Assembly: GCA_963746885.1 (NCBI GenBank)
Contig: CAVVDM010000006.1
Span: forward strand, 496,001 to 560,000
Length of the DNA: 64,000 bases
Origin: DATARH01 sp963746885
GTDB lineage: Bacteria > Pseudomonadota > Alphaproteobacteria > ATCC43930 > CGMCC-115725
Direction of reading: 5' to 3'
Notes under the pieces: generated by a model
What the model saw: the letters and a program-made list of their open reading frames with translations, nothing else
The model's database searches: none
Told to the model about the DNA's origin: nothing
Made by a program: the position numbers and the translations under genes
Shown: positions 52,701-62,040 of the stretch, in pieces
Numbering within the stretch: position 1 is the stretch's first letter
Layout of the letters: the number at the start of each line of letters is the position of its first letter

Positions 52701-53468
52701 CACGAACGGCACGCTCATCAGCGGCAGCTGGAAATCCGCGGCCGGCGGGGTTTCGCCCTGCCGAACGATCCTCGCCGCCCCCTCCACCCGCTGCAGCAAG
52801 CCGCCGAGCGGCGCCTGCACGTCGAGAACGATCTCGGCGCCGCGCTTCGCGAGCAGCGGCGCGAAGCGGGCAAACTGGATCGTGTCGCCGAGCCCCTGCT
52901 CGGCATAGAGCAGAAGGCGCTTGCCGTGCAGGTCTTCGCCCCGCCATTCCGGCGCGGCAAAATTCCGCGCCACCCACGCCTTGAGCCTGCGGCGCCACTC
53001 GTATTCCCGCCAGCCCTCGGCATAGCGGCCGAGCAGCAACAGCAGCAGCGCGCGGTTGAACCGGCAATCGGCAAAATTGCCCTGGATCGCCAGCGCTCGG
53101 TCATAGCTCGCCAGCGCCTCGTCGAACCGCCTGAGCGCCCCCAGCGAATTGCCGCGATTGGCCAGCGCCGGCGCGTAATCGGGCCGCACCGCCAGCGCCC
53201 GATCGTAGCTCGCCAGCGCCGCCTCAAACTGCCGCAGATCGTCGAGAATGACGCCGCGGTTGGACAGCGCCTGAATGTGCAGCGGCCGGATCGCCAACGC
53301 CCGGTCGTAGCTCGCCAGCGCCTCGTGCTCCCGCCCGAGCCGGGACAGCACGACGGCCAGCAGGTGATGCGCGTCGAAATGACCGCCGGCGTCGGCGATG
53401 ACGCCGCGGCACAGATGCTCGGCCTCGCTCAGCTCGTCCCGATCATAGGCCGCGAACGCGGCCTGCAT
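49703..53468 (-). CDS. Giant duplicated TPR-glycosyltransferase protein with C-terminal GT25 domain (frameshifted)
   Basis: About 1255 residues if the frame is corrected. Unit 1 (about 1-440) has TPRs built on ALASYDRALAIRP and a GT9/OGT-like glycosyltransferase module (LLYAEQGLGDTIQFARFAPL, GIAWQGNPRRKIDRGRS, TSDSTIAHLAGALGRPVWVI). Unit 2 (about 455-1000) repeats the same plan with more TPRs and LLYAEQALGDAIQFARFVPF. A GT25 (LPS glycosyltransferase) domain then begins AYVICLGRRPDRQQRFF with IVFEDDAYI as the metal motif. Near 50000 the frame breaks: the other frame gives SRLIWGILAYAVSPRGAELL to a stop at 49703, while the original frame runs as junk to 49596. It could build surface glycans or modify proteins. 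Confidence 0.8.
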
Positions 53469-53503
53469 CCGAGCGGCAGGGCCGTGATCGGGAGGTGCGA
53501 GGC

Positions 53504-53890
53504 TCAGCGCCGGTCGACGCTCTGCGGCGGGGCGCCGTCGATGTAGGTGGTCCGCGCGGCCTCGCCCGACAATGGCAGGAAGGCGAGGATGCGCGTCGGC
53601 CCCGGCCCGACCGCGACAAACCCGTGCGGCACCCCGGCTGGCAACACCGCGGTATGGTCGGCGCCAACCAGCCGCCGCTCGTCGCCGATCCACATCTCGA
53701 GCGTACCGTCGAGCACGACGATGACCTCGTCCACCGTATCGTGCCGGTGGGTCGGCGCGCCGGCGCCGGGCTCGAGCACGCTGAGGCTCGCCGAACAGGC
53801 GACGCCGTGCTCCTTGCCAGCGAGAGTGAAGCGGCGGTAGCCCGGCCGCCACGGGATTTCAACCGCTTTCTGGTGATCGACGATCGGCAT
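53504..53890 (-). CDS. Cupin-domain protein
   Basis: A 128-residue single cupin. Motif 1 is visible as PTHRHDTVDEVIVVLDGTLE (His, His, Glu) and motif 2 as HTAVLPAGVPHGFVAVGPG with the last His, so a metal site is likely. No attached domain shows the substrate. It lies 35 bases upstream of the TPR-glycosyltransferase gene on the same strand. The ATG at 53890 directly precedes a continuous conserved fold. Confidence 0.85.
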   Translation of the reverse strand: MPIVDHQKAVEIPWRPGYRRFTLAGKEHGVACSASLSVLEPGAGAPTHRHDTVDEVIVVLDGTLEMWIGDERRLVGADHTAVLPAGVPHGFVAVGPGPTRILAFLPLSGEAARTTYIDGAPPQSVDRR

Positions 53891-54012
53891 TTGGCGCCCC
53901 CGGCGGTGTTGGTTGGGCTTGGCTGTTGCGTTAAATTGTAGCATCGCCGGCCTCAGGAGCCTATTGCCGATCCCGATCCACCGGGCTCGGAGCGGCGAGG
54001 GAGGAGTAGTCG

Positions 54013-54870
54013 ATGTCCCTGGCCTTGCGCCCGATCGAGCCCGCCGACGTGGCCGAAGCGGGGCGGATCTGCCACGCCGCCTTCCGGGCGATCGCCACGC
54101 AGCACAATTTCCCGCCCGATTTCCCGGACCGCGAAGTAGCGACCGGCATGATCGGTCAATTGACGGCACATCCCGGGTATTACGGGGTCGTTGCCGAGCG
54201 CGACGGCCGCATCGTCGGCAGCAACTTCGTCGACGAGCGCGCGCCGATCATCGGGCTTGGCCCGATCACCGTCGATCCTGCCGGGCAGAACCAGGGCGTC
54301 GGCACAGCCTTGATGCGGCATATGATCGACCGCGCGGCGCACAACGGTGCGCCGGGGCTGCGGCTGCTGCAATCGGGCTATCACACCCGCTCGCTCTGTC
54401 TTTACACAAAACTGGGCTTCGTGGTTCGCCAGCCGATCGCCTGCCTGCAAGGGCCGGCGATCGGGATCAATATCCCGGGATGCGCCGTGCGCCCGGCCGC
54501 TGACGCCGACGCCGAGGACTGTGACTCGCTCTGCCGCGCCGTGCACGGCCACGCGCGCGGCGGCGATCTGCGCGAAGCGATCGGCAGCGGCGCCGCCGTG
54601 GTCGTCGAGCGTGCTGGCCGGATCACCGGCTACACGACCCAGATCGCCTTCGCCGGCCATGCTGTCGGCGAGACGAACGACGATCTGAAGGCACTGATCG
54701 GCGCCGCATCCTCCTTTGCGGGCCCGGGCTTCCTGTTGCCGAGCCGCAACGCCGAACTGTTCCGCTGGTGCCTGGCGCACGGACTGCGCATGGTGCAGCC
54801 GATGACGTTGATGACGCTCGGTCTCTATAATGAGCCGCAGGGCGCCTATCTGCCCTCGATCCTGTTCTGA
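54013..54870 (+). CDS. GNAT family N-acetyltransferase (tandem domain)
   Basis: A 285-residue protein. The first GNAT domain (about 1-135) has the acetyl-CoA loop VDPAGQNQGVGTALMRHMID and the C-terminal LYTKLGFVVRQ. A second, weaker acetyltransferase-like half (140-285) includes VVVERAGRITGYTTQIAFAG and LFRWCLAHGLRMVQPMTLMT. The tandem plan is common in bacterial acetyltransferases acting on small amines. It starts six bases before the GMC gene ends of its operon partner begin (stop 54870, next ATG 54877), so the two are tightly coupled. Confidence 0.87.
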   Translation: MSLALRPIEPADVAEAGRICHAAFRAIATQHNFPPDFPDREVATGMIGQLTAHPGYYGVVAERDGRIVGSNFVDERAPIIGLGPITVDPAGQNQGVGTALMRHMIDRAAHNGAPGLRLLQSGYHTRSLCLYTKLGFVVRQPIACLQGPAIGINIPGCAVRPAADADAEDCDSLCRAVHGHARGGDLREAIGSGAAVVVERAGRITGYTTQIAFAGHAVGETNDDLKALIGAASSFAGPGFLLPSRNAELFRWCLAHGLRMVQPMTLMTLGLYNEPQGAYLPSILF

Positions 54871-54876
54871 GCCGAC

Positions 54877-56523
54877 ATGGCCGACACCACCCTCCGCGCG
54901 GCTTACGACTACATCATCGTCGGCGCCGGGTCGGCCGGCTGTACCCTCGCGCACCGGCTGACCGAGGATGCCGGCGTGCGGGTCCTGCTGCTCGAGGCGG
55001 GCGGCTGGGACCGCGACCCGTGGATCACGATCCCGATTGCCTGGGCGCGCATGCTCGAGAGCCGGCAGCACGACTGGATGTATTTCGCCGAACCCGAGGC
55101 GACGATGGACGGGCGCGGCCTCGAATGCGCCCGCGGCAAGGTGATCGGCGGCTCCTCCTCGATCAACGCGATGGCCTATGTCCGCGGCCACCGCGGCGAT
55201 TACGACCGCTGGGCCGAGGCCGGCCTGCCGCACTGGTCCTACGCCCATGTCCTGCCCTATTTCCGTCGCCAGGAGAGCTGGGAGGAGGGCACCGGCGCCT
55301 ATCGCGGCGGCGACGGCCCGCTGACGACGGTGTGGTCGCGTTACCAGGACTCGCTGGTCGAAGCCTACGCGGCGGCGGGCGAGGCGGCGGGCTATCCGAC
55401 GACCGACGACTACAACGGCGCCAAGCAGGAGGGTTTCGGGCGCTGGCAGGCGACGATCCGCGACGGGCGACGGTGCAGCGCTGCCGTCGCCTATCTGCGC
55501 CCGGCCCTCGCGCGCCCCGGCCTGACCGTCGCGACCGGCGCGCTAACGACCCGGGTCATACTCGACGGCGACCGCGCGGTCGGCGTCGAATATCTGCTGC
55601 ACGGCGAGCGGGTCGTCGCCCATGCCGAGCGCGAAATCATCCTGAGCGGCGGCGTCATCAACTCGCCGCAACTGCTGATGCTGTCGGGGATCGGCGACCC
55701 GGAGATGTTGCAAGGCCAGGGCATCGCCGCCGCCGTGGCATTGCGCGGCGTCGGCCGCAACCTGCAGGACCACATCTCGGCCGGCATCGCCTGGCGGCGC
55801 ACCACGCCCGGCCCGCTCCACCACAAGATGCGGCTCGACCGCATCGCCCGTGAACTCGCCAAAAATTATTTTTTCGGCACCGGCATCACCAACAATCTGC
55901 CCGGCGGCGTGATGGCGTTCCTCAGGAGCGCGGAGGCCACGCGGCTGCCCGACATCCAGCTGCTGTTCGCTGCCGCGCCGATGACCGCGCGACCGTATCT
56001 GCCGCCGTTCTCCCCGCCGTACCAGGACAGCTTCGGCTGCCGCGCTGTCGTATTGCGGCCGGAGAGCCGCGGCCAGCTCGACCTTGTCTCCGCCGACCCG
56101 CGCCAGAAGCCGCGCATCCGGCAGAATTTCCTCGCCACCGACAAGGATTGGCGGACGTTGCGCGCCGGGCTGCGCATCGTGCGTGACCTCGCCGGCCAGG
56201 GGCCGCTGCGCTCCTTCATCGCCGGCGAGATCGCGCCGGGCCCGGGCGCGCAGTCGGACGACGCACTCGACGCGCATATCCGCGCCACCGGGATCACCGT
56301 CCACCACCCGCTCGGCACCTGCAAGATGGGCACGGCCAACGACGAGATGGCCGTCGTCGACGGCGAGTGCCGGGTGTTCGGCGTCGAGCGCTTGCGCGTC
56401 GTCGACGCCTCGATCATGCCCGATCTGGTCGGCGGCAACATCAACGCCCCGGTCATCATGCTTGCCGAAAAGGCGGCCGACATGATCCGTGGCCGCGATC
56501 CGCTCGCTCCCGTAAATGTTTAG
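54877..56523 (+). CDS. GMC family oxidoreductase (choline dehydrogenase-like)
   Basis: A 548-residue flavoprotein of full GMC length. It has FAD-binding YIIVGAGSAGCTLAHRLTED, the GMC signature GGSSSINAMAYVRGHRGDYD, and GGVINSPQLLMLSGIGDP. The C-terminal catalytic region has HHPLGTCKMG and VVDASIMPDLVGGNINAPVI with the His/Asn pair. It oxidises alcohols such as choline, alkanols or polyols; the substrate is not resolvable. It lies in a run of GNAT, GMC, HExxH protein and SDR genes on the plus strand. Confidence 0.93.
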   Translation: MADTTLRAAYDYIIVGAGSAGCTLAHRLTEDAGVRVLLLEAGGWDRDPWITIPIAWARMLESRQHDWMYFAEPEATMDGRGLECARGKVIGGSSSINAMAYVRGHRGDYDRWAEAGLPHWSYAHVLPYFRRQESWEEGTGAYRGGDGPLTTVWSRYQDSLVEAYAAAGEAAGYPTTDDYNGAKQEGFGRWQATIRDGRRCSAAVAYLRPALARPGLTVATGALTTRVILDGDRAVGVEYLLHGERVVAHAEREIILSGGVINSPQLLMLSGIGDPEMLQGQGIAAAVALRGVGRNLQDHISAGIAWRRTTPGPLHHKMRLDRIARELAKNYFFGTGITNNLPGGVMAFLRSAEATRLPDIQLLFAAAPMTARPYLPPFSPPYQDSFGCRAVVLRPESRGQLDLVSADPRQKPRIRQNFLATDKDWRTLRAGLRIVRDLAGQGPLRSFIAGEIAPGPGAQSDDALDAHIRATGITVHHPLGTCKMGTANDEMAVVDGECRVFGVERLRVVDASIMPDLVGGNINAPVIMLAEKAADMIRGRDPLAPVNV

Positions 56524-56548
56524 CCGATAGAACTTCAACCAAACTCTG

Positions 56549-57172
56549 ATGATCCTGACCCCGATCCCGCGTGCCGACCTCGCCGCCGTGCTCGAACGCT
56601 TTGCGGCGCAACTCGACGATCCGGATGCCCGCACCGCCTTTGCCCATATCCGTGCGACGCCGGCCGAGCGCGCCCGGGGCGCGGCGGCCGAGGCGCATCG
56701 GCAGCGGGCGCTGGCCGTAGCGTGGGCCGCTGGCATGGCAGTGCACCCGGCAGGCGCGCGGCCCGGCTTCAACTGGGACGGCGCCGCGCTCGACGGCGAC
56801 ACCGAGGCCTATGTGATCCTGCACGAGGTCGCGCATTTCGTGCTGGCCCCGCCCGAGCGCCGCGCGCTTCCCGATTTCGGCCTCGGCCCCGGGCCGGACA
56901 CCACCCGTCGCGCCGCCGCCGAGTATGCTGCGACGTTGCCGTTGCTCGACCGGGAGGCCGACGAGGCAGCCGCCTCGCTGCTCGGCATCTTGTGGGAGGC
57001 GGAGCTCGAACAACCGGCCCTCGCCTCGTTTCTCGATCAGAATTGGCTGGAAGGGTTGGAGCGCTCGGCCGCACCGCATTTCACCGCGGTGCTCGCCGGG
57101 CTGCGGCATCGGAGTCTGGTTGACGGCGGCCTTGGGGTGCTCGAAACAAGCGGGACGGGAGAGTTGGAATGA
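56549..57172 (+). CDS. Hypothetical protein with HExxH-type zinc motif
   Basis: A 207-residue protein. Residues 92-96 are HEVAH in AYVILHEVAHFVLAPPERRA, a metallopeptidase- or EpmC-like zinc motif, followed by PDFGLGPGPDTTRRA and a conserved-looking LDREADEAAASLLGILWEAE, where a downstream Glu or Asp could complete the site. Elongation factor P hydroxylase has a comparable LHEIAHW motif, but this assignment is uncertain. The stop overlaps the next start as ATGA, so it is co-translated with an SDR. Confidence 0.6.
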   Translation: MILTPIPRADLAAVLERFAAQLDDPDARTAFAHIRATPAERARGAAAEAHRQRALAVAWAAGMAVHPAGARPGFNWDGAALDGDTEAYVILHEVAHFVLAPPERRALPDFGLGPGPDTTRRAAAEYAATLPLLDREADEAAASLLGILWEAELEQPALASFLDQNWLEGLERSAAPHFTAVLAGLRHRSLVDGGLGVLETSGTGELE

Positions 57173-57912
57173 ACCGGATCGATCTTGCGGGAAAAGTGGC
57201 GATCGTCACCGGGGCGGCGCGGGGCATCGGCCGCGCCATCGCCGAGCGCTTTGCCGCCTCGGGGGCGCGCGTCGCGATCTGGGACGTCGATGATGCCACC
57301 GCCGCCGCGGCTGCCGCCGCGATCGCCGGAGCCTCCGGCATCGTCTGCGATGTGACCGACCCCGCAACCATCGCCGCCGCGCTCGCCGCCACCGAATCGC
57401 GGCTCGGCGCCCCCGACATCCTCATCAACAACGCCGGCATCGCCGGCCCCAATTTCCCGCTCGACGAATATCCTGCCGCCGCATGGCGCCAGGTCATCGA
57501 GATCGACCTCGTCGGCGTGTTCAATTGCTGCCGGGCGGTCGTGCCCCTGATGCGGCGGCGCAATTACGGCCGCATCGTCAACATCGCCTCGATCGCCGGC
57601 AAGGAAGGCAACCCCAATGCCTCGGCCTATTCGGCGGCGAAGGCCGGGGTGATCGCGCTGACCAAATCGCTTGGCAAGGAACTGGCCGAGACCGGCATCC
57701 GGGTCAATTGCGTGACGCCGGCGGCGGCGCGCACCGACCTCTTCGCACAGATGACCGAGGCGCAGATCGCCTACATGCTGTCAAAGATCCCGATGGGCCG
57801 CTTTGTGCTGGTCGAGGAGATCGCCGCGCTGGTTGCCTGGCTGTCGTCCGAGGAATGCGCCTTCTCGACCGGCGGCGTGTTCGACATTTCCGGCGGCCGC
57901 GCGACCTATTGA
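57169..57912 (+). CDS. Short-chain dehydrogenase/reductase
   Basis: A 247-residue classical SDR. It has VAIVTGAARGIGRAIAERFA, an Asp after the second strand (AIWDVDD) that favours NAD over NADP, ILINNAGIAGPNF, the catalytic Ser in NIASIAGKEGN, and Tyr-x3-Lys in SAYSAAKAGVIALTKSLGKE. Its pattern is close to 2-keto-3-deoxy-L-fuconate or 3-oxoacyl reductases. Together with the KDPG-type aldolase at 58505 it could serve a sugar-acid pathway, though the two genes are on opposite strands. Confidence 0.9.
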   Translation: MNRIDLAGKVAIVTGAARGIGRAIAERFAASGARVAIWDVDDATAAAAAAAIAGASGIVCDVTDPATIAAALAATESRLGAPDILINNAGIAGPNFPLDEYPAAAWRQVIEIDLVGVFNCCRAVVPLMRRRNYGRIVNIASIAGKEGNPNASAYSAAKAGVIALTKSLGKELAETGIRVNCVTPAAARTDLFAQMTEAQIAYMLSKIPMGRFVLVEEIAALVAWLSSEECAFSTGGVFDISGGRATY

Positions 57913-58023
57913 AACGGGCGCCGGCCGCTCGCCGATGCGCCGGGGACGGAATTGTCGGAAGCAGCGAATAACCAGCAATATCCTGGGGCGCGGCACCGAC
58001 GCCCGCTGCGAGGGAGTTCGCCG

Positions 58024-58482
58024 ATGACCAATCGCCTTGCGCTTCTCGTGGCCGCCCTGCTGGTCGGGCTGCTGTCGACGCCGGCGACGGTGCGGGCGGC
58101 CGACGAGCCGGTCGCGACGGCGCCGATTCCCCCGCCCCTGACGCCGCCGCCTGCCGCGCGCCGGGTGGTGAAAGCCAGAGCGCCGTCAGCCCATAGAAAG
58201 ACCCATGTGACCGCGCGGTCGCATCACCACAAGCTCAGCGTGGCCCATCGCTTGGCGCGCCATATCCGCCACGAGCGGCACGCTGTCGTCGCGCGCCACG
58301 AGCCGCCGCCGGCGCCGCCTTCCATCAAGCCGTCCCCGCCGCGGCGGCGATATTATGCCGGGGACGTCGCGCCGTGGGCGGCCATCGACACGCCGCCTGT
58401 CCCACCTTCCTGGTATGACGACGGCCCGCCGCCGGCCTATTACGCGCCACCGTGGCGCCGCGCCGTGATCGCGCCCTGGTAG
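58024..58482 (+). CDS. Exported His/Pro-rich hypothetical protein
   Basis: A 152-residue protein with a clear signal peptide (MTNRLALLVAALLVGLLSTP, cleavage near VRAADE). The mature part is Pro-, His- and Arg-rich (KTHVTARSHHHKLSVAHRLA, ARHIRHERHAVVARHEPP) and ends with Tyr/Trp/Pro-rich sequence. Histidine density suggests metal binding, but no family is recognised. It is convergent with the aldolase gene, 22 bases apart. Confidence 0.7.
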   Translation: MTNRLALLVAALLVGLLSTPATVRAADEPVATAPIPPPLTPPPAARRVVKARAPSAHRKTHVTARSHHHKLSVAHRLARHIRHERHAVVARHEPPPAPPSIKPSPPRRRYYAGDVAPWAAIDTPPVPPSWYDDGPPPAYYAPPWRRAVIAPW

Positions 58483-58504
58483 GGCCGAGAAGCGCGTCGC
58501 TCTG

Positions 58505-59137
58505 TCAGGCCGCCGCCGCCGCCCGGCCGATCGCCGCGGCGCGCTCGGCGAGGCGCCGGATCCGCGGCCAGTCGCCCGACATGACCGCATCCTTCGGCGC
58601 CATCCACGAGCCGCCAATCATCGGCACATTCGGCAACAGCAGATACTCTGCCGCGGCGCGCTCGGTGATCCCGCCGGTCGGGCAGAACGCAACGCCCGGG
58701 AAAACGGGCGCCAGCGCCCTTAGGAGCGCGATGCCGCCGAGCGCTTCGGCGGGAAACAGCTTCATGACGCAAACGCCGAGGGCGCGCACCATCATGATTT
58801 CGGAGGGCGTGGCGACCCCGGGCAGATAAGGCAATTCGCTGGCGAGCGCCGCCGCGGCGAGTTCCGGCGTCGTCCCCGGGCTGACCAGAAAGCGCGCGCC
58901 GGCGTGCATCGCCGCCGCAACATCGGCGGCACGCTGCAACGTGCCGGCGCCGACGACGACCGACGGCAACTCACGGGCGATCGCGGCAATCGCCGCAACG
59001 GCATCAGCTGTGCGCAGCGCGACCTCGATGACCGAAAGCCCGCCCTCAAAGAGGGCCCGAGCCAGCGGCACCGCGTCCCGCGCCCGGTCGATCGTCAAAA
59101 CCGGGATGACCGAGACGCCGCGAAACAGAACATGCAT
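58505..59137 (-). CDS. eda: KDPG/KHG aldolase family protein
   Basis: A 210-residue class I aldolase of typical Eda size: SVIPVLTIDRARDAVPLARA, the catalytic Glu38 in LSVIEVALRT, GAGTLQRAADVAAAMHAGAR, the Schiff-base Lys126 in VMKLFPAEALGG, and FCPTGGITERAAAEYLLLPN. It cleaves 2-keto-3-deoxy-6-phosphogluconate or a related keto acid to pyruvate plus an aldehyde. No edd lies nearby, so the exact substrate is open. GGAGG eight bases before the ATG at 59137 decides the start. Confidence 0.9.
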   Translation of the reverse strand: MHVLFRGVSVIPVLTIDRARDAVPLARALFEGGLSVIEVALRTADAVAAIAAIARELPSVVVGAGTLQRAADVAAAMHAGARFLVSPGTTPELAAAALASELPYLPGVATPSEIMMVRALGVCVMKLFPAEALGGIALLRALAPVFPGVAFCPTGGITERAAAEYLLLPNVPMIGGSWMAPKDAVMSGDWPRIRRLAERAAAIGRAAAAA

Positions 59138-59425
59138 GATCGGGTCCTCCTGCCGCGGAGGCATTAGCCAAGTTTATGCCGCTGGGCGCGGCATCGCAGC
59201 GATTTCGGCGCCGCCCGCGAAACCCGGCGCAACGCTGGGGCGTCCGGGCGTCGCCAACGCAACCCGGAGGCGCCGAGCGAGCCGCGCGGCGAGAATCGGC
59301 GGCGACAGCGCTGTGTCGGCTCACCAGACCGGGCGCAGCATGTCAACATCGCCCGGCAATTGACAGGCGCCGGCAGCAGGATTTGATTCACCGCAACGGC
59401 GGCCAGCACAGCGGAGGTTCAGGTA

Positions 59426-60421
59426 GTGGAAAAGCGCAGATTTGGGCGGACCGGCCTCGATGTGTCGGTACTCGGCTTCGGCTGCGGTGCGGTCGGCGGG
59501 CTGATGGTCAGGGGAGAGCCGGCCGATCAGGAACGCGCGGTGTGGCGGGCGCTCGAGCTCGGCATCAATTATTTCGACACGGCGCAGCAATACGGCAACG
59601 GCGAAAGCGAACGCAATCTCGGCCGGGTGCTGAAGGCGCTGAAGCCCGACGTCCGCGTCGGCACCAAGGTCAGGCTGCCGGCGACCGCGCCCGGACAGAT
59701 CGGCGCGGCAGTCGCCGCCTCGCTCGAGGCGAGCCTGAAGCGCATGCAGCGCGAACAGGTCGATCTGTTCCAGTTCCACAACGCCATCGTCGGCACGACA
59801 AAGGGTGCGGCGTTTTCCGCCGATATCGTGCTGGGCGAGGTCGTCCCGGCCTTCGAGCGGCTGCGCGAGCAGGGCAAGATCCGCTTCTTTGGCATCACCG
59901 CCAACGGCGAAACGCCCGCGCTGCACCGCGTCGCCGACGCGCGCGGCTTCGACACCGCGCAGGTCAGCTACAACTTGCTGAACCCGAGCCCGGGGGCGGC
60001 GGTGCCTCCCGGTTATCCGGCGCAGGATTACGGCAATCTGCTGGGTCATATGCAGGCAGCCGACATGGGCGTCATCGTGATCCGGGTGCTGGCGGCCGGA
60101 GCGCTCAGCGGCAGCGAGGAGCGCCACGCGCTGAATTCCCCGCCGCCGGCGCCGATCGGCTCCGGCGCCGATTATCGCCGCGACCTCGAGCGCGCCCGCC
60201 GCTTCGAGCCGCTCGTCCGCGAGGGCCACGCCGACAGCCTCGTCGAAGCCGCGCTGCGCTATCCGCTGGCGCAGCCCGCCGTCTCGACCGTACTGATCGG
60301 CCTTGCGACGCTTGAGCAGCTCGAATACGCCGCCCGTTCGATCGAGAAGGGCCCGCTGTCGCCGGCCGCGCTCGCCCGCGTCGCCGAGATCCAGCAGAGC
60401 TTCGTCGGCGAAGCGCGGTGA
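59426..60421 (+). CDS. Aldo/keto reductase
   Basis: A 331-residue TIM-barrel protein starting with GTG. It has LGFGCGAVGGLMV near residue 17, the catalytic Asp and Tyr in INYFDTAQQYGNGESERNLG, Lys in VGTKVRLPA and the substrate His in VDLFQFHNAIV. C-terminal PAVSTVLIGLATLEQLEYAA belongs to the cofactor-binding end. It reduces aldehydes or ketones, probably with NADPH. The stop overlaps the next start as GTGA, so it is translationally coupled to the dioxygenase. Confidence 0.9.
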   Translation: MEKRRFGRTGLDVSVLGFGCGAVGGLMVRGEPADQERAVWRALELGINYFDTAQQYGNGESERNLGRVLKALKPDVRVGTKVRLPATAPGQIGAAVAASLEASLKRMQREQVDLFQFHNAIVGTTKGAAFSADIVLGEVVPAFERLREQGKIRFFGITANGETPALHRVADARGFDTAQVSYNLLNPSPGAAVPPGYPAQDYGNLLGHMQAADMGVIVIRVLAAGALSGSEERHALNSPPPAPIGSGADYRRDLERARRFEPLVREGHADSLVEAALRYPLAQPAVSTVLIGLATLEQLEYAARSIEKGPLSPAALARVAEIQQSFVGEAR

Positions 60422-61347
60422 CCACCGAGGAGTTGAACGTGATCATAAAACCTACCGGCGCGGCGCTCGGTGCCACGATCGACGGCGTCGACACCGCACA
60501 GCCGCTTGACCCGGCGACGTTCCGCGCGATCCTGATGGCGCTCGGGCAATACGGCGTGCTGCGCTTTCCGGCGCAGCACCTCGACGCCGCGCGGTTGAAG
60601 GCGTTTTCGGCGCGGTTCGGCGCGCTCGAAATCAATGTCGCCGGCGCGTATCAGGAGCCCGACCATCCGGAAGTCATGATCCTGTCGAACATCGTCGAAG
60701 CGGGAAAGCCGATCGGTGCGCGCGACGCCGGCCAGGACTGGCACACCGACATGTCGTACAGCGCGACGATCGCCTTCGCCAACGCGCTCTACGCGATCCG
60801 CGTGCCGCGCCGCGCCGGCGTGGCACTCGGCGGCACCGAGTTCGCCAACATGCAGGCGGCCTATGACGCCCTGCCCGAGGCACTGAAGCAACGGCTCGAC
60901 GGCATGACCGTGCTGCACGATTTCAACAAATTCTGGGAAATGATGCGGCAGCGCCCCGGCAGCTGGCGCGCCCCTCTGAGCGAGGAGCAGCGGCGGCAAA
61001 AGCCGCCGGTGTCGCATCCGATCTTCCTGACCCACCCGATCACCGGCCGCAGGGTGCTCTACGCCAATCCCGGCTACGCCATCCGCATCAACGAATTGCC
61101 CGAGGCCGAGAGCGACGCGACGCTCGCCTTCCTGTTCGAGCACCAGTTGCAGCCGCGCTTCCGCTATGTGCACCGGTGGACCGAGGGTGACCTCCTGCTG
61201 TGGGACGACCTCGGCACGATCCACAACGCGCAGGCCGATTACCGCGCCGACGAGCCGCGCCTGATCAAGCGCTGCCAGGTCATGGCCGACCGCATCTTCG
61301 ACCCGGCATTTTTGACGGAAGCGCTTGGCGGGCGGGTGAACGCGTGA
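60418..61347 (+). CDS. TauD/TfdA family dioxygenase
   Basis: A 309-residue Fe(II)/2-oxoglutarate dioxygenase. The iron motif is His109-Thr-Asp111 in DWHTDMSYS; the distal His lies in LLWDDLGTIHNAQADYRADE, and the nearby Arg residues bind 2-oxoglutarate. Family relatives act on taurine, halophenoxyacetates and sulfate esters. It starts with GTG inside the aldo/keto reductase stop. Coupling to a reductase suggests that oxygenase-made aldehyde or ketone is then reduced; this is inference. It differs clearly from the TauD at 31364. Confidence 0.9.
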   Translation: MTTEELNVIIKPTGAALGATIDGVDTAQPLDPATFRAILMALGQYGVLRFPAQHLDAARLKAFSARFGALEINVAGAYQEPDHPEVMILSNIVEAGKPIGARDAGQDWHTDMSYSATIAFANALYAIRVPRRAGVALGGTEFANMQAAYDALPEALKQRLDGMTVLHDFNKFWEMMRQRPGSWRAPLSEEQRRQKPPVSHPIFLTHPITGRRVLYANPGYAIRINELPEAESDATLAFLFEHQLQPRFRYVHRWTEGDLLLWDDLGTIHNAQADYRADEPRLIKRCQVMADRIFDPAFLTEALGGRVNA

Positions 61348-61689
61348 CCCCCTGCACCTCGTGGGCATGCGGGGTTCCCGGCCAAGCTGGGGCAAGTGGG
61401 TGCTTTGCAAAAATTTTGCGACCGCCACTTCGGGTCGTCAAGATCGGGATCGAATGGTCGTGATTGTGGATAGCATGGAATAAGGACCCGGTTTTCCCGG
61501 TGATCGGGATCCAATCGGGACCCCGGGGGCAAGGGGTGCACAGTGGCTTCCATGGGGGACATGGGAGCCGGTCATTTGGCGGGTCCTGCCCAGGGCGCCT
61601 AGCGGCCTTGGCCTTTGGTTTGGAAGACGCCCATGCTATGCAGCGATGGCGTTCCGCGGAAGCTCGGGGCGCTGAACCCGGCTCACGCG
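61348..61689. other. Intergenic stretch
   Basis: About 340 bases between the dioxygenase and the copper genes. No gene, terminator or clear operator is seen. The copper operon promoter must lie here. Confidence 0.4.
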
Positions 61690-62040
61690 ATGCGCTCGCT
61701 CGTCTTCAGATGCCTGATCGTGCTGCTGTCGCTCGCACTGGTCGGCGGCAATGCGCATGCCCAGCTGCATGCGGGCAATCCGCCTCACGATCAGCGGTGC
61801 CCGGAAACCCATGGGCACGCGCACGGCGACGCCTCCCATCACCCGGACGACAAAAGCAATCCCGGTTGCTGCTGTGATAGCCTCGGCTGTTTCTGGGCCA
61901 TCAATCAGACCCCCGACCTCAGCAGCAGTGGTCCGGCATTTTACGGCGCGTTGATACGATTTGGCGACAAGACCTCATTCCGCCCTGGTCGAGCATTTCC
62001 TCCTGAGCTTGGTCCCCCCAGATCCGGCACGCTGAGCTAA
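61690..62040 (+). CDS. Small exported Cys/His-rich protein of the copper operon
   Basis: A 116-residue protein. The signal peptide is MRSLVFRCLIVLLSLALVGG with cleavage near NAHAQ. The mature part carries HGHAHGDASHHP and CCCDSLGCFW, strong metal-ligand clusters. It stands first before the CusF-like and CopA genes, where small periplasmic copper-binding proteins are common. No named family is assigned. Earlier in-frame starts at 61615 would bury the signal, so 61690 is preferred. Confidence 0.65.
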   Translation: MRSLVFRCLIVLLSLALVGGNAHAQLHAGNPPHDQRCPETHGHAHGDASHHPDDKSNPGCCCDSLGCFWAINQTPDLSSSGPAFYGALIRFGDKTSFRPGRAFPPELGPPRSGTLS

